60,683 nucleotides of DNA from Oscillospiraceae bacterium (GTDB lineage: Bacteria > Bacillota > Clostridia > UMGS1883 > UMGS1540): contig SVJY01000006.1 of NCBI GenBank assembly GCA_015068765.1, positions 1-60,683 on the forward strand, read 5' to 3'. A program made the position numbers and the translations under genes. The notes below the pieces were generated by a model. The model was not told where the DNA came from, did not search any database, and was given only the letters and a program-made list of their open reading frames with translations. This document shows, in pieces, positions 1-9,739 of the stretch (the first letter of the stretch is position 1; the number at the start of each line of letters is the position of its first letter).

Positions 1-1
1 C

Positions 2-145
2 ATTGCCGACTATGCACTTCCCCACGTGAAGGCAATGATTGCCTCCGGTCTTGTAAAGGGTAATGCCGACGGCACCATAAACCCCAAAGGCAATACCACA
101 AGAGCAGAAGCGGCTGTGATTATGCAGCGTATCGTAAACCGATAA
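2..145 (+). CDS. C-terminal end of an SLH-domain surface protein (5' end outside window)
   Basis: The window opens inside this gene, and only the last 47 codons and the TAA stop are present. They form most of a single SLH repeat with the signature NTTRAEAAVIM, followed by a short tail ending in VNR. All 47 residues are identical to the end of the 1080-aa protein encoded at 14191-17433, and 127 bases are identical at DNA level. The complete gene is therefore probably another secreted carbohydrate-binding/TIM-barrel/SLH protein of the same family, but nothing upstream can be seen. SLH repeats normally come in threes and bind pyruvylated secondary cell-wall polymer. The gene is 45 bp upstream of the next one on the same strand, with no terminator between them, so it is probably the preceding member of the same operon. 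Confidence 0.85.
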   Translation: MADYALPHVKAMIASGLVKGNADGTINPKGNTTRAEAAVIMQRIVNR

Positions 146-190
146 AAGCAATACAGACAACGGAAACGTAATGGAAAGGAAAGAAAGAAA

Positions 191-2887
191 ATGAGACAAA
201 AACTTCTGATGATTCCCCTGATTCTTGCTCTTCTGCTGGGCTGTATTTGCCCGGTGCATGCGGCATTTGGAGACACGGCAGGTCTGCCGTGCGAGAAAGC
301 GGTGGAAAAGATTGCGGCATTAGGGCTTGTGGAAGGTAGAGAGGATGGCACGTTTGCACCCGATGAAACCTTAACGAGAGCAGAAATGGCAACCATCGTA
401 CTCCGTCTTCTGAATCTGACGGCGAGTGAGACACAGCAGATTTTCACAGACGTACCCTCCACACACTGGGGCTTTGCCGCAGTGGGCTCGGCATATAAGG
501 CAGGTATCGTCAACGGTACAAGTGCGACGACCTTTGCACCGGACGCGGCAGTCACCTATCCCCAGGCTGTAAAAATGCTTGTGGGGGCCCTCGGATACGG
601 CGTGAAGGCAGAGGCGGCAGGCGGCTATCCTACAGGATATCTGTCCGTGGCGTCCCAGATCGGCCTTCTGGCAGGCGTGGCGAATGCAGACGGTGCAATC
701 ACACGTGGCACCATGGCACAGCTTGTCTCGAATGCCGTGGAAATTGACATTTTAGAACGTACTGGCTACGGTGCTGATTACAGCGTGGCGATCCGTGAGG
801 GAGATACTGTCCTTTCGACGTATCTTCACATCAATAAATACGAAGGCAAAATTACAGCAAACGGCGTGACGACGCTGGAGGGCGTTGCCGTCCGGGAAAA
901 CCAGATTGCCATGGGCGAGAAGGTATTTGAAGTAGGCGAAACAGCGGCGGCTTCTTTCTTAGGCAGAAGAGTCTCCCTGTATGCAAAAGAAGAAAACGAT
1001 ATAGAAACAGTACTGTATATTGAAGCCAAAGCCTCGTCGGACAGCCTGACGGTGGATGTATCGGATATTCTGCCGAAGTCCACGCCGGCAACGCTGTACT
1101 ACGAAGTAGAGAACAAGGAATATGCGGTGGACATTGCCCCCGGTGCCGTCTGGATTTATAACGGCGTTCGGAAGACGGATATGACTCCGACAGACCTCCT
1201 GTTTGCTACCGGTACCGTGGAGCTGATTTCCACTAACGGAAAGACAGCGGAGACCGTTCTGATCCGCTCCTTCCAAAACGTGGTTGTGGACAGCGTCCGT
1301 CCGGAGGAATATAAGCTTATCTTTAAAGACAGAAGTGCAGAACTGACAACACTTGTACTTGACCCGACAGACACCTCCTACCGCTTCACCTTCTTAAACG
1401 AGGACGGCTCCGCCGCCGCGGTAGAAGCGTGTGCAGAATGGGATGTGCTTTCCGTAGCTGTCAGTGAGGACGACCGCGTAATGGAGGTTATCCGCAGCAC
1501 AAGAATTGCCGCCGGCAAGGTGGAGGAAATGGGTACCGAAACAGTCACGGTAGCCGGCACCTCCTACGAGGTTGCGGCAAACCTTCGCAGTGAGACCACA
1601 GAGCTTAAAAAGCCGGAGCTGGGCATGGAAGCAAACTTCCGCCTCGACTTTACCGGCAAGGTGGCGGCAGTGGATAACGAGAACTACCGGAACACCAGGT
1701 ACGGCTGGCTGGTTGGCGGTCAGAAGGCAAAGGGTATTGACGGCACGACACAGCTGAAGATTTTCACCGAGGACGGCATAATGAAGCTGTTCACTGTTTC
1801 GGATAAATGTAAGGTAAACGGAAATCCCTCTACGGATGTTTTAGGCGAAAGTGTCCTGCATACCGGCACGGCGATTATCGAACAGCTGCTCTTATTCCAA
1901 GCTACGGCAGAGGACGAAATTGTAGAGATTGAAACGGCTGTGGAAAATACAGATTTTTCCCTGCGTGAGGAAGAACGGCTTGCCAAATTTTCCAGAGACT
2001 TTTACAGTGACAGAATCGGTATTATCGGCTATGAATCCAAAATCTTTGCAACCCGGTATCTGATTCGCGACATCAGCAAAATCTTTATCGTTCCGAATCA
2101 GTACACCGGCGACGATAAGCTCTATTCTGTAAGAAACTGGGCTGACGTGGGCCACGTGGGTGCAGGCGGTACCTATAACGGCCTTTCCCTGTACGACATC
2201 AATGAGGATAACATCGTTTCCGCGATGGTTTCCCGTGATACGGTCAGTGCGATTCCCACAGGGGACCCGGGCGTCATTACGCATATTGCCCAGACGATTA
2301 CAGAGGACGGCGAACCGGTTATGAAGCTGACGCTGGAGAGAAAGAACGATACAGCTACCGTACTTGTAAAGGAAGACCTGGCAGTTATAACGGAGAACGT
2401 GCTGTCCGACCCGGCAAAAGACCCGGCGGCAGTAGAAGGCGTTCTGCCTGCAAGCCTGAAGCCTTCCCAGCTGGAGCGTGGTGACGTGGTGCAGTACGAT
2501 ATGTCCACGATGACCGGTGAAGCTACGGCGATGCGTGTGCTTTTAAGAAGCGGTTCCCGCCTGGCGGGTGAACGTGCCAACAATGAGGGCGGCCAGAATG
2601 CCACCGGCAATTTGACGGCAGACTCGGATTATATCGGCAGCGTGTACGCCTATGCACAGACGGATAAGGTTTCCGAATACGGTGCCAGAATTTACGTGAC
2701 ACATGAAAAACGGACAGGACCGGAAACCTACGAGCGTATCCGGCACTTTAACGGACCCAAAATCGTACTGTATGATTCCCAGCGGGATACCTTCAAAACC
2801 ATTACAAGTGCCGAAATTTATGACGGCGACTGGATTTTTGCCTATAAAATGAATGCAACAGAACGTATTATCGTTGTTTACCGATAA
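191..2887 (+). CDS. Secreted surface protein with N-terminal SLH domains (898 aa)
   Basis: Residues 1-24 form a signal peptide (charged start, leucine-rich core, small residues before the predicted cut after HA). SLH repeats follow at about 26-75 (with TRAEMATI), 83-133 and a weaker third at about 140-185. The remaining ~700 residues show no family I recognise. They are rich in beta-strand-like stretches with recurring 'G-K-V-x-x-(M/N)-G-T-x-T-V' patterns and contain no cysteine-rich or catalytic signature. The N-terminal SLH arrangement is opposite to that of the neighbouring enzymes, whose SLH repeats are C-terminal, which suggests a structural or scaffold surface protein. The start codon is preceded by a purine-rich GGAAAGGAAAG site. 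The gene starting at 59712 is a paralogue with the same N-terminal layout. The gene lies in a tight same-strand run, 15 bp before the next gene. Confidence 0.85.
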   Translation: MRQKLLMIPLILALLLGCICPVHAAFGDTAGLPCEKAVEKIAALGLVEGREDGTFAPDETLTRAEMATIVLRLLNLTASETQQIFTDVPSTHWGFAAVGSAYKAGIVNGTSATTFAPDAAVTYPQAVKMLVGALGYGVKAEAAGGYPTGYLSVASQIGLLAGVANADGAITRGTMAQLVSNAVEIDILERTGYGADYSVAIREGDTVLSTYLHINKYEGKITANGVTTLEGVAVRENQIAMGEKVFEVGETAAASFLGRRVSLYAKEENDIETVLYIEAKASSDSLTVDVSDILPKSTPATLYYEVENKEYAVDIAPGAVWIYNGVRKTDMTPTDLLFATGTVELISTNGKTAETVLIRSFQNVVVDSVRPEEYKLIFKDRSAELTTLVLDPTDTSYRFTFLNEDGSAAAVEACAEWDVLSVAVSEDDRVMEVIRSTRIAAGKVEEMGTETVTVAGTSYEVAANLRSETTELKKPELGMEANFRLDFTGKVAAVDNENYRNTRYGWLVGGQKAKGIDGTTQLKIFTEDGIMKLFTVSDKCKVNGNPSTDVLGESVLHTGTAIIEQLLLFQATAEDEIVEIETAVENTDFSLREEERLAKFSRDFYSDRIGIIGYESKIFATRYLIRDISKIFIVPNQYTGDDKLYSVRNWADVGHVGAGGTYNGLSLYDINEDNIVSAMVSRDTVSAIPTGDPGVITHIAQTITEDGEPVMKLTLERKNDTATVLVKEDLAVITENVLSDPAKDPAAVEGVLPASLKPSQLERGDVVQYDMSTMTGEATAMRVLLRSGSRLAGERANNEGGQNATGNLTADSDYIGSVYAYAQTDKVSEYGARIYVTHEKRTGPETYERIRHFNGPKIVLYDSQRDTFKTITSAEIYDGDWIFAYKMNATERIIVVYR

Positions 2888-2902
2888 GAAGGGAGGACGT
2901 GT

Positions 2903-5900
2903 ATGCGTTTTAGAAAGCTTACGTCGCTTGTTTGTGTGCTCATGCTGTTATGCGGCATGGGGCATGGGGCAGCGGCGGCAGAAGCACCGTATAATCGGGA
3001 AGAGATTACGGCACACACGCTGGTGCATGACGAAAACGCCACGGAGCTTATAGTAAACGGCGGCTTCGAGGTTTTGGAATCGGAAACGAATCTCCAGGTA
3101 TGGGCGCTGTCAACCGGTACGCTCCGTGCAGGCGAAGCAGAGCGGACAGAGGATGCCCACAGTGGGATGTATGCCCTCCGCCTTTCAGCCGACGAGGAAA
3201 TACACCTTACCCAACAGGTGGGAATCAGCCGTCTGAAAAGCGGGAAAATTTGCGAGCTTTCTCTTTGGGTGAAGCCCCAGACGAACGAAAGCAGCCTGAC
3301 GCTTACGCAGTCCTTTGGTATTCGTAACGAGCAGATTCAGGATGAGGTGCTTACAGAAACGAATACGATAGAGTTTGCAGATGCCCGGGCAGGGGAGTGG
3401 ACACAAAAGATTCTACGCTTCGTTGTTCCCGAACGCATCACCTATACCTTGCTGGATATTTCCCTGCATAAGGATGAAGCAGTGCTGATAGATGATGTAT
3501 CCCTTCTTCTGGAGGGTGCACCGCCGGAGCCGGAAAAGCCTACCAAAAAAGAACCGGTTTTAGAAGACTATGAAATGGTGAAGAACGGCGGCTTTGAGGA
3601 GGGCACGGCAAACTGGGGCGTGGAGCCCGGGCAGTGGAATGATTTTATCAGCATTGTACCCGGCGGCGTGACCGGCAACTGCGTCAAGATTTTCAAGGAA
3701 CCGGACAACAGCAATAAAAACCCCCAGCTCCTTCAGCACATTTCCGGCTTTGAGGAGGGGGCGGAATACCAGATGCATTTCCGCTTGAAATCGCCGGGCG
3801 TTGATATGCTGGAATCGATTTCCTACGGCTTCCGCTGGGGTACAAACGGCGTGCGTATGGGGCACGACAAAACGGGCAACATGGTGCTTTTGCAAAATGA
3901 CAACTGGATAGATGTGTATCTTGACAGCGTCTGCCCGCCGGGTGCAAACACCTGCATGATTGACTTTCGTCACTTTGCAAAGGTTGGCTACTATATGGTT
4001 GACGATATAAGCGTGTATATGACGAAAAGGGCACCCTATGCCGAGGTGGAAACCGATGAAATCTTCTATTATACGGAGTGGAAGACGGGCGAGGTGACCG
4101 TTCGCGACAGAACGAAGACCGGTGCACTGCAAAACGGACGCTTCGTGCTGGAAATCCGTGACGGCGAAACGGCTGTCTTTACAAAGGAAGGAACGATGGC
4201 CGGTACGGTGGGTACACTGGAATTTCCCCTGACCGTTTTAGCGGAAAAGGGAAAGGAATACAGAGCCCACACTGCCGTATATGACGAAGCGGGTACGCTT
4301 TTAGAGGAATACGACAGTGCAATCTACCGCTACGACAGACCCACATACCTCGGGGCAGACGGTGTATTCCGTAAGCCGGACCGAAACGGCGTGATGCAGG
4401 AGTACAATGTTGTCCTCGGTAACGGTGTAACGAATCCGAGAATCAGCATCGTTGCCCCTTGCGGCGTTACCGTAGCACAGCTTGTTGGCGGGGCGTCCCT
4501 GCCGCTGAAGGAACGGCTGGATATGGTCGAAAAGGAAGGACTTTTAGCACAGATTGTTCTTTACAGCGGAAAAATGAGTGGCGGCCACCCGGAGATGCTG
4601 CCGGCAACAATAGACAAGGTTATGGCAGTAAAGGATCACCCTGCACTGTTCGGCTATAAAATTCAGGATGAGCCCATGCAGAAGGGCAATTCGGACGAGG
4701 AATTGGCACTGGCCTATAAGACCATTCGCGACCTCGATCCCCACCACCCGATTTACACCGTAGACTCCGGCGAAGCAAGCTACGAGCGTATGGGTAAGTT
4801 CTGCGACCTTATGGATATTGACGTATACCCCGGAAATGATCCGGAGCGTGCCTCCTTACTGGGCGAAAAAATCGAGGCGGCCGTCAAAGCGGTCAAGGGA
4901 CGAAAGCCCGTAGGCCTTCTGCAGCAGGCATTTGAACTTGGTGGCACGTTCCCCACAGCCGATGAATTCCGGCACTACGCCTATCAGGCACTGATGTCGG
5001 GTGCTTCCGGCTTTGGCTATCATTCCTTCGGGGAATCGACCACGCCCATAAGCCCCGAGCATTCCTCGTGGCCGGGCCTTGTGGAGATGGCCAAGTGGGA
5101 GCAGGGCTTTATGTTCGACAGCCTTGTAAAGGCGAAGAATCCCATGCTGAATGAGGAAAAAACAGAAAAAGTATGGTGGCGTACCTACGTACTGGACGGT
5201 AAAATTTACGCCATTGTCTTAAACCGACAGCTGGAGGAAAATACGGCGACGGTGACCCTGACGGGTGTGGACGGCGGCTACGGTGCCGAGGGCTATACCG
5301 CAAGGCGGATAGCAGGCGGCGAAGAAGAAACCGCTTTCGTAGACGGCACCACCTTTACGGCAACGCTTATCCCCCAAGCGGCGTATCTCTATGAGATTAC
5401 ACCGAATACGCCTGTGGATTTCAGCACCCTTCCCACCATGAAATTCCGGGATCTGACGGGGTATAACTGGGCACAAACCGCCATTTCTGCCATGGAAAAT
5501 GCAGGCGTAGTAACGGGTACAACCGTGTATCTGTTTGCACCGGGCGAGAAAATCACCCGCGGCGACTTTGCCTATTTCCTGCTAAACGCCTTGGGGCTTA
5601 CGGGCGAGGAAACCGCTTCCTTTGCGGACGTTCCTGAAGATGCCTATTATGCGAAGGCGATTGCCGCAGGGAAGGCGGCAGGTATCTTGCAAGGCATAGG
5701 CGATAACCGCTTTGACCCCGAACGGGAAATTTCACGCCAGGATATTATGACCATTACGGCACGGGGCGTAAAAGCATTCAAATCGCTTCCGGAGGGCGAC
5801 ATGGCAGTGCTTGATCGCTTTACGGATGCGGGGCAGATTGCAGAATACGCACGGCAGAGCGTAGCAGATATGACAAATGCCGGGCTGATTCTCGGTAACG

Positions 5901-5992
5901 GTGACGGCACCGTAAATCCCTTAGGCAGCACAACAAGAGCAGAGGCGGCAGTAATTGCAAGCCGCGTCTACCATATGCCGGTCGGTGCATAA
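2903..5992 (+). CDS. Secreted SLH-anchored TIM-barrel protein with two carbohydrate-binding-type domains (putative glycoside hydrolase)
   Basis: This is a 1029-aa exported protein. Residues 1-26 are a signal peptide. Two jelly-roll domains of the CBM4/9 type follow at about 48-205 and 228-378; each opens with NGGFE and closes with (I/V)DD(V/I)S. A small beta-sandwich at about 385-485 leads into a TIM-barrel-like region at about 490-745, then another beta domain, then three SLH repeats at 848-1029. Conserved candidates for acid/base and nucleophile are Glu590 in QDEP and Glu678 in QQAFE, as would fit a clan GH-A barrel. This assignment is inferred from position and from conservation in paralogues, not from a recognised family. 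It probably acts on a glycan at the cell surface. The next gene (6005) is its closest paralogue, 12 bp downstream, which suggests tandem duplication. Confidence 0.8.
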   Translation: MRFRKLTSLVCVLMLLCGMGHGAAAAEAPYNREEITAHTLVHDENATELIVNGGFEVLESETNLQVWALSTGTLRAGEAERTEDAHSGMYALRLSADEEIHLTQQVGISRLKSGKICELSLWVKPQTNESSLTLTQSFGIRNEQIQDEVLTETNTIEFADARAGEWTQKILRFVVPERITYTLLDISLHKDEAVLIDDVSLLLEGAPPEPEKPTKKEPVLEDYEMVKNGGFEEGTANWGVEPGQWNDFISIVPGGVTGNCVKIFKEPDNSNKNPQLLQHISGFEEGAEYQMHFRLKSPGVDMLESISYGFRWGTNGVRMGHDKTGNMVLLQNDNWIDVYLDSVCPPGANTCMIDFRHFAKVGYYMVDDISVYMTKRAPYAEVETDEIFYYTEWKTGEVTVRDRTKTGALQNGRFVLEIRDGETAVFTKEGTMAGTVGTLEFPLTVLAEKGKEYRAHTAVYDEAGTLLEEYDSAIYRYDRPTYLGADGVFRKPDRNGVMQEYNVVLGNGVTNPRISIVAPCGVTVAQLVGGASLPLKERLDMVEKEGLLAQIVLYSGKMSGGHPEMLPATIDKVMAVKDHPALFGYKIQDEPMQKGNSDEELALAYKTIRDLDPHHPIYTVDSGEASYERMGKFCDLMDIDVYPGNDPERASLLGEKIEAAVKAVKGRKPVGLLQQAFELGGTFPTADEFRHYAYQALMSGASGFGYHSFGESTTPISPEHSSWPGLVEMAKWEQGFMFDSLVKAKNPMLNEEKTEKVWWRTYVLDGKIYAIVLNRQLEENTATVTLTGVDGGYGAEGYTARRIAGGEEETAFVDGTTFTATLIPQAAYLYEITPNTPVDFSTLPTMKFRDLTGYNWAQTAISAMENAGVVTGTTVYLFAPGEKITRGDFAYFLLNALGLTGEETASFADVPEDAYYAKAIAAGKAAGILQGIGDNRFDPEREISRQDIMTITARGVKAFKSLPEGDMAVLDRFTDAGQIAEYARQSVADMTNAGLILGNGDGTVNPLGSTTRAEAAVIASRVYHMPVGA

Positions 5993-6004
5993 AGGAGGGA
6001 TAGC

Positions 6005-9000
6005 ATGAAACTGAAAAAAATATGTGCACTCCTTTGTACCTGCCTAATACTGTGCGGCATGGGCTTTTCTGCACAGGCGGCGGCGTATCCCTTTACGGAA
6101 ATTGCCGCCCACACACTGGTGGACAAGGTGAATGCACAGGAGCTTTTAAAAAACGGTGATTTTTCCACACCGGAGAGTGACACCAAGCCACTGGGCTGGG
6201 GGATAAACCCCGGCACCTTCGGCGAAGGGAAAACGGCAGAGTATATCCGCGGCGACGCATCGTATGTAAAGCTGAATTACCCCGGTACAGGGTATGCGGC
6301 ACTTTCGCAGGCTTTGAGCGTGCAGGACGCGGACGGAAAGAAATGCCAGCTCTCCGCACGGGTGAAGGGCGAAAACACAGAATTGGACATTCGTATCCGT
6401 GTTGCCTTTACCGTTTTGCAAAACGGTGCGGAAGTGGAGCTTGCCGACGTTCTCAATGTATATTTTACAGACCTAAGCACCAATAGCTGGACGCAAAAAA
6501 TTGTCGAGTTTACGTTGCCGGAAAATATCCGGAGAATTACACTGCGGTTCCAGCTGCACAGCGACCTAGAGGCGTATGTGGACGACATTTCCCTTCGTAT
6601 GGAGGGGCTTGCCGAAGACGCAATAGCGGAAAAACCGCCGGTGCTGGAGGACTACGAGATGCTTGAAAACGGCGATTTCTCGGAAGCGAGTGCGGACGGT
6701 CTTACGGTTGCGGCATGGCGACCGGAGCCGGGAAAGGGCGGTACCTTTGACGGCCGGGGCGCGGTTTTGGTAAAAGACGGTGGCGTACAGGGAAATTATG
6801 CGAAGGTTCTTTCCGGGGAAACATTTCCCCAGCTACGGCAGACTGTCAGGGGGCTCATGCCCACGGCGGAGTACCGTCTGATCTTCAAATACAAAAACCC
6901 GACCGCGGATGCCGTAAGCTTTTCCTGCCAGATGCAGTACACGAAGGGCGGTACGGATGCGGAGCTGGACGGCACAAAAAACATGATGGCGTATTACAGC
7001 GACACGTGGCAGGACGGATTTTTCGATTTTGAATGTCCGGAAGAGGTGGACGGCTGCCTTGTCAGCTTCCGAAACCTTTCAGCCGCAGGCGAGCTTTGTA
7101 TTGACGATGTCAGCCTCTATATGACGAGAAAGCCCTACCGTGCCCTTGTGGAGACGGATGAACGGTTTTATTATACCGAGTGGAAGACCGGATTCGTTAC
7201 GGTAGAGGACAGAGGAAACGGAGAATCTCTTGCCGGCGGAAAGGCTGTTTTCACTATTTTGGATGGCGATACAGCGGTACTGATGCCGCAGGAAAAGACG
7301 CTGACAGAAGAAAAGACCGTATTTGAATTTTCCACGGAGAAGGTGTTCTCTGAAAAGGGAAAGGAATATACCTCCGAGGTGAAAATTTACGATGCAGATG
7401 GAGAGCATGTAGAAACCCAGCGCCATCCGGTCTATCGGTACGACCGCCCCACCTATCTGGGAGAAGACGGCGTATTCCGTAAGCCCGACCGAAACGGAAA
7501 AATGATAGAGAAGAACATTTCTATCGGAAATAACGTACCCTTTACGCTTATCGATAAGGCGGGAGATGAGATAAGCGACCTTGGCATCACCGTGGTGCAG
7601 ATGGGTACAGATACAGAAAACCGCACGCTTTTAGAGCGTATGGATGCGGTGGAAGCGGCGGGTCTGCACGTGCTTATCTCTCTTTACAACGATAAGAAGA
7701 GCGGCGGACACCCCGATATGCTGGAAAACACCGTGCAGACGGTAAATACGGTTAAAAATCATCCCGCCCTGTTTGGCTATAAGGTACAGGATGAGCCGAT
7801 ACAGAAAATGAATACGGAGGATGAGCTGGCAACGGCCTATAAGCTTATCCGCGATCTCGACCCCCACCATCCTATTTATCTGGATGATTCGGGGGAGGGC
7901 TCCTATAAACGCATGGCCCGTGTCTGCGACATTATGGACATTGACCACTATCCGTCAAAAGGTGCCTACAGAGCCTCCGTCATCGGTGAAAAAATCGAGG
8001 CGGGCGTGGCGGCAGTAAAGGCCAGAAAGCCGGTATCGCTCCTCCAGCAGGGCTTTGAGATCGGCGGAGAGATGCCGACGGCGAATGAATTTCGCCACTA
8101 TGCGTATCAGACCCTATTTTCCGGCGGCTCTGCCGTAGGGTATCACTCCTTCGGCGGCGAGCCGGGGCATCTGGCACCGGCGCTTGATGAATGGGATGGT
8201 TTATGCGAGTTTGCCGAATGGGAGCTTACCTTCCTGTTTGATGCCACCGTCAACCGCAAGTATCCCATGCTGAATGAAGAAAAAACGGATACCGTTTGGT
8301 GGCGTACCTACGTAAAAGACGGCAAAATCTATGCGGCGATTCTAAACCGCCGGGTAGAAGCAACGAACACGGCAATCGTAAGCCTTTCCGATTTTGACGG
8401 CGGACATACGGCCGCAGGATATACGGCAAAGCGGATTGCCGGCGGCACGGCGGAAACCGTAGAGGTCACCGACAGCATTTTCCGGAAGGACCTTGAAGGC
8501 ATGGCGGCATACCTCTATGAAATCACGCCGAATAATACCGTAGATTTCAGCGACCTGGAAACGACGAAATACAGAGACCTTACCGGATATAACTGGGCAT
8601 ACACTGCCATCTTGGCAATGGAAAAGGCCGGGGTTGTCAATGATAACACAGCGGTAAGCTTTGCACCCGGCAAAAATATCACACGCGGCGACTTTGCCTA
8701 CTTCCTGATTCGGGCACTGGGGCTCACATCGAATGCAAGCGAGAATTTTGACGATGTGCCTTTAGATGCCCCGTACGCAAAGGAAATTGCCGCAGGGAAA
8801 AAACTCGGAATATTAAACGGGGTTGGAGAAAATCTGTTTAATCCCGAGGGCGAAATTACCCGTCAGGACCTTATGGCAATCGCGGCCCGCGGTATGCGAA
8901 TTTGCCTGGAGCTTGACGAAGGGAAGGAGGAGGATCTTGCGGGCTATGCCGACGCCGGTCTGATTGCAGAGTACGCAAAGCTGGATATTGCCGCAATGGT

Positions 9001-9118
9001 GCGTGCCAATATCGTAAAAGGCAATGCGGACGGCACGGTAAACCCCCTTGGCAACACAACGAGAGCCGAGGCGGCGGTAATTGTAAGCAGAATCAGAGAC
9101 TGGCAGAAGGACCCGTGA
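6005..9118 (+). CDS. Secreted SLH-anchored TIM-barrel protein, tandem paralogue (putative glycoside hydrolase)
   Basis: This 1037-aa protein has the same plan as its upstream neighbour: signal peptide 1-26 (cut near AQA), two CBM4/9-like jelly rolls (about 45-200 and 215-380), a beta-sandwich, a TIM-barrel region (about 490-755), a beta domain and three SLH repeats (about 857-1035). The putative catalytic pair is Glu597 in QDEP and Glu685 in QQGFE. Long blocks are almost identical to the 2903 protein, for example RDLDPHHPIY and EFRHYAYQ, whereas the N-terminal binding domains are more divergent. This pattern fits duplication followed by change in glycan binding. An AAAGGAGG ribosome site lies just before the ATG. 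Confidence 0.8.
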   Translation: MKLKKICALLCTCLILCGMGFSAQAAAYPFTEIAAHTLVDKVNAQELLKNGDFSTPESDTKPLGWGINPGTFGEGKTAEYIRGDASYVKLNYPGTGYAALSQALSVQDADGKKCQLSARVKGENTELDIRIRVAFTVLQNGAEVELADVLNVYFTDLSTNSWTQKIVEFTLPENIRRITLRFQLHSDLEAYVDDISLRMEGLAEDAIAEKPPVLEDYEMLENGDFSEASADGLTVAAWRPEPGKGGTFDGRGAVLVKDGGVQGNYAKVLSGETFPQLRQTVRGLMPTAEYRLIFKYKNPTADAVSFSCQMQYTKGGTDAELDGTKNMMAYYSDTWQDGFFDFECPEEVDGCLVSFRNLSAAGELCIDDVSLYMTRKPYRALVETDERFYYTEWKTGFVTVEDRGNGESLAGGKAVFTILDGDTAVLMPQEKTLTEEKTVFEFSTEKVFSEKGKEYTSEVKIYDADGEHVETQRHPVYRYDRPTYLGEDGVFRKPDRNGKMIEKNISIGNNVPFTLIDKAGDEISDLGITVVQMGTDTENRTLLERMDAVEAAGLHVLISLYNDKKSGGHPDMLENTVQTVNTVKNHPALFGYKVQDEPIQKMNTEDELATAYKLIRDLDPHHPIYLDDSGEGSYKRMARVCDIMDIDHYPSKGAYRASVIGEKIEAGVAAVKARKPVSLLQQGFEIGGEMPTANEFRHYAYQTLFSGGSAVGYHSFGGEPGHLAPALDEWDGLCEFAEWELTFLFDATVNRKYPMLNEEKTDTVWWRTYVKDGKIYAAILNRRVEATNTAIVSLSDFDGGHTAAGYTAKRIAGGTAETVEVTDSIFRKDLEGMAAYLYEITPNNTVDFSDLETTKYRDLTGYNWAYTAILAMEKAGVVNDNTAVSFAPGKNITRGDFAYFLIRALGLTSNASENFDDVPLDAPYAKEIAAGKKLGILNGVGENLFNPEGEITRQDLMAIAARGMRICLELDEGKEEDLAGYADAGLIAEYAKLDIAAMVRANIVKGNADGTVNPLGNTTRAEAAVIVSRIRDWQKDP

Positions 9119-9127
9119 AAGGAAAGG

Positions 9128-9697
9128 ATGCGCGATGTAGTATCCGATGCAGAGTACCTTGCGGCCGAGGAACGCACAGTTTTCTATGATATGCTGATGA
9201 CGGAAGGCGGTACATATGACGGCAATGTGTGGCGAACGTCTCGTGTGGAGAACGGCACCACGTATTATCTCTTCGTCAACAGCGGGCAGACGGCTTTTTC
9301 GGCGAACGTAGAGGGTGCATATGCAAGGGAAATAGTAACGGAGAACGGCAGCAGTGTTTCGGACAGGGCAAGCGGCGGCTTTACCGCTACGCTCCCGCCG
9401 AGAAGTAGTCTCTTTTTCTCCACCGGGGACACAGCATTGCCCGGTCTATACGTAGGCAATACCTTAAAAAACAGCTTTGCAGAGGGTATCGTACTTCGCA
9501 CAGCCGGCGCATACGAAATGGGAGCACTGTACCAAAGGTACGGCAACGCATGGGAGCTGGTTCGCGTATATGCGGATGGCGATTCTGTCACGGCAGGAGA
9601 AGGAACCTACAAATTCAAAACCTTTTTATGGGATGCGGCACTCTCGCCGCAGCATCCTGCGATCAGCGTAGGAAGCAAAACGAGGGTAACAAAATAG
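9128..9697 (+). pseudogene. 5'-truncated remnant of a secreted TIM-barrel family gene (C-terminal third only)
   Basis: The 189-aa reading frame has no signal peptide and no barrel. It begins about where the barrel of its relatives ends: residues 1-35 resemble the barrel exit, and NVWRTSRVENGTTYYLF matches the VWWRT...GK(I/L)YA strand that follows the barrel in the 2903, 6005 and 14191 proteins. It ends with the same module as the 903-aa protein at 51935-54646 (…YKFKTFLWD…), and like that protein it lacks SLH repeats. It therefore looks like the last third of a 51935-type gene whose front has been lost. The only start is an ATG placed directly against the upstream AGG, which is poor spacing. 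It may still be translated in the operon, but a cytoplasmic product would have no obvious use. Confidence 0.6.
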
Positions 9698-9739
9698 GAT
9701 TGCCCCTTCGGGGCGAAAAGAATGAAACAGGAGGAATAA

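Noticed and set aside
10..555. Minus-strand open frame across the window start
   Set aside because: Similar antisense frames appear opposite other SLH coding regions here (for example at 17298-17480 and 59690-60082), so it is a shadow of the SLH repeats.
9701..9714. Small GCCCC-TTC-GGGGC hairpin after the 9128 remnant
   Set aside because: Five base pairs and no T-run; too small to call a terminator within an operon.
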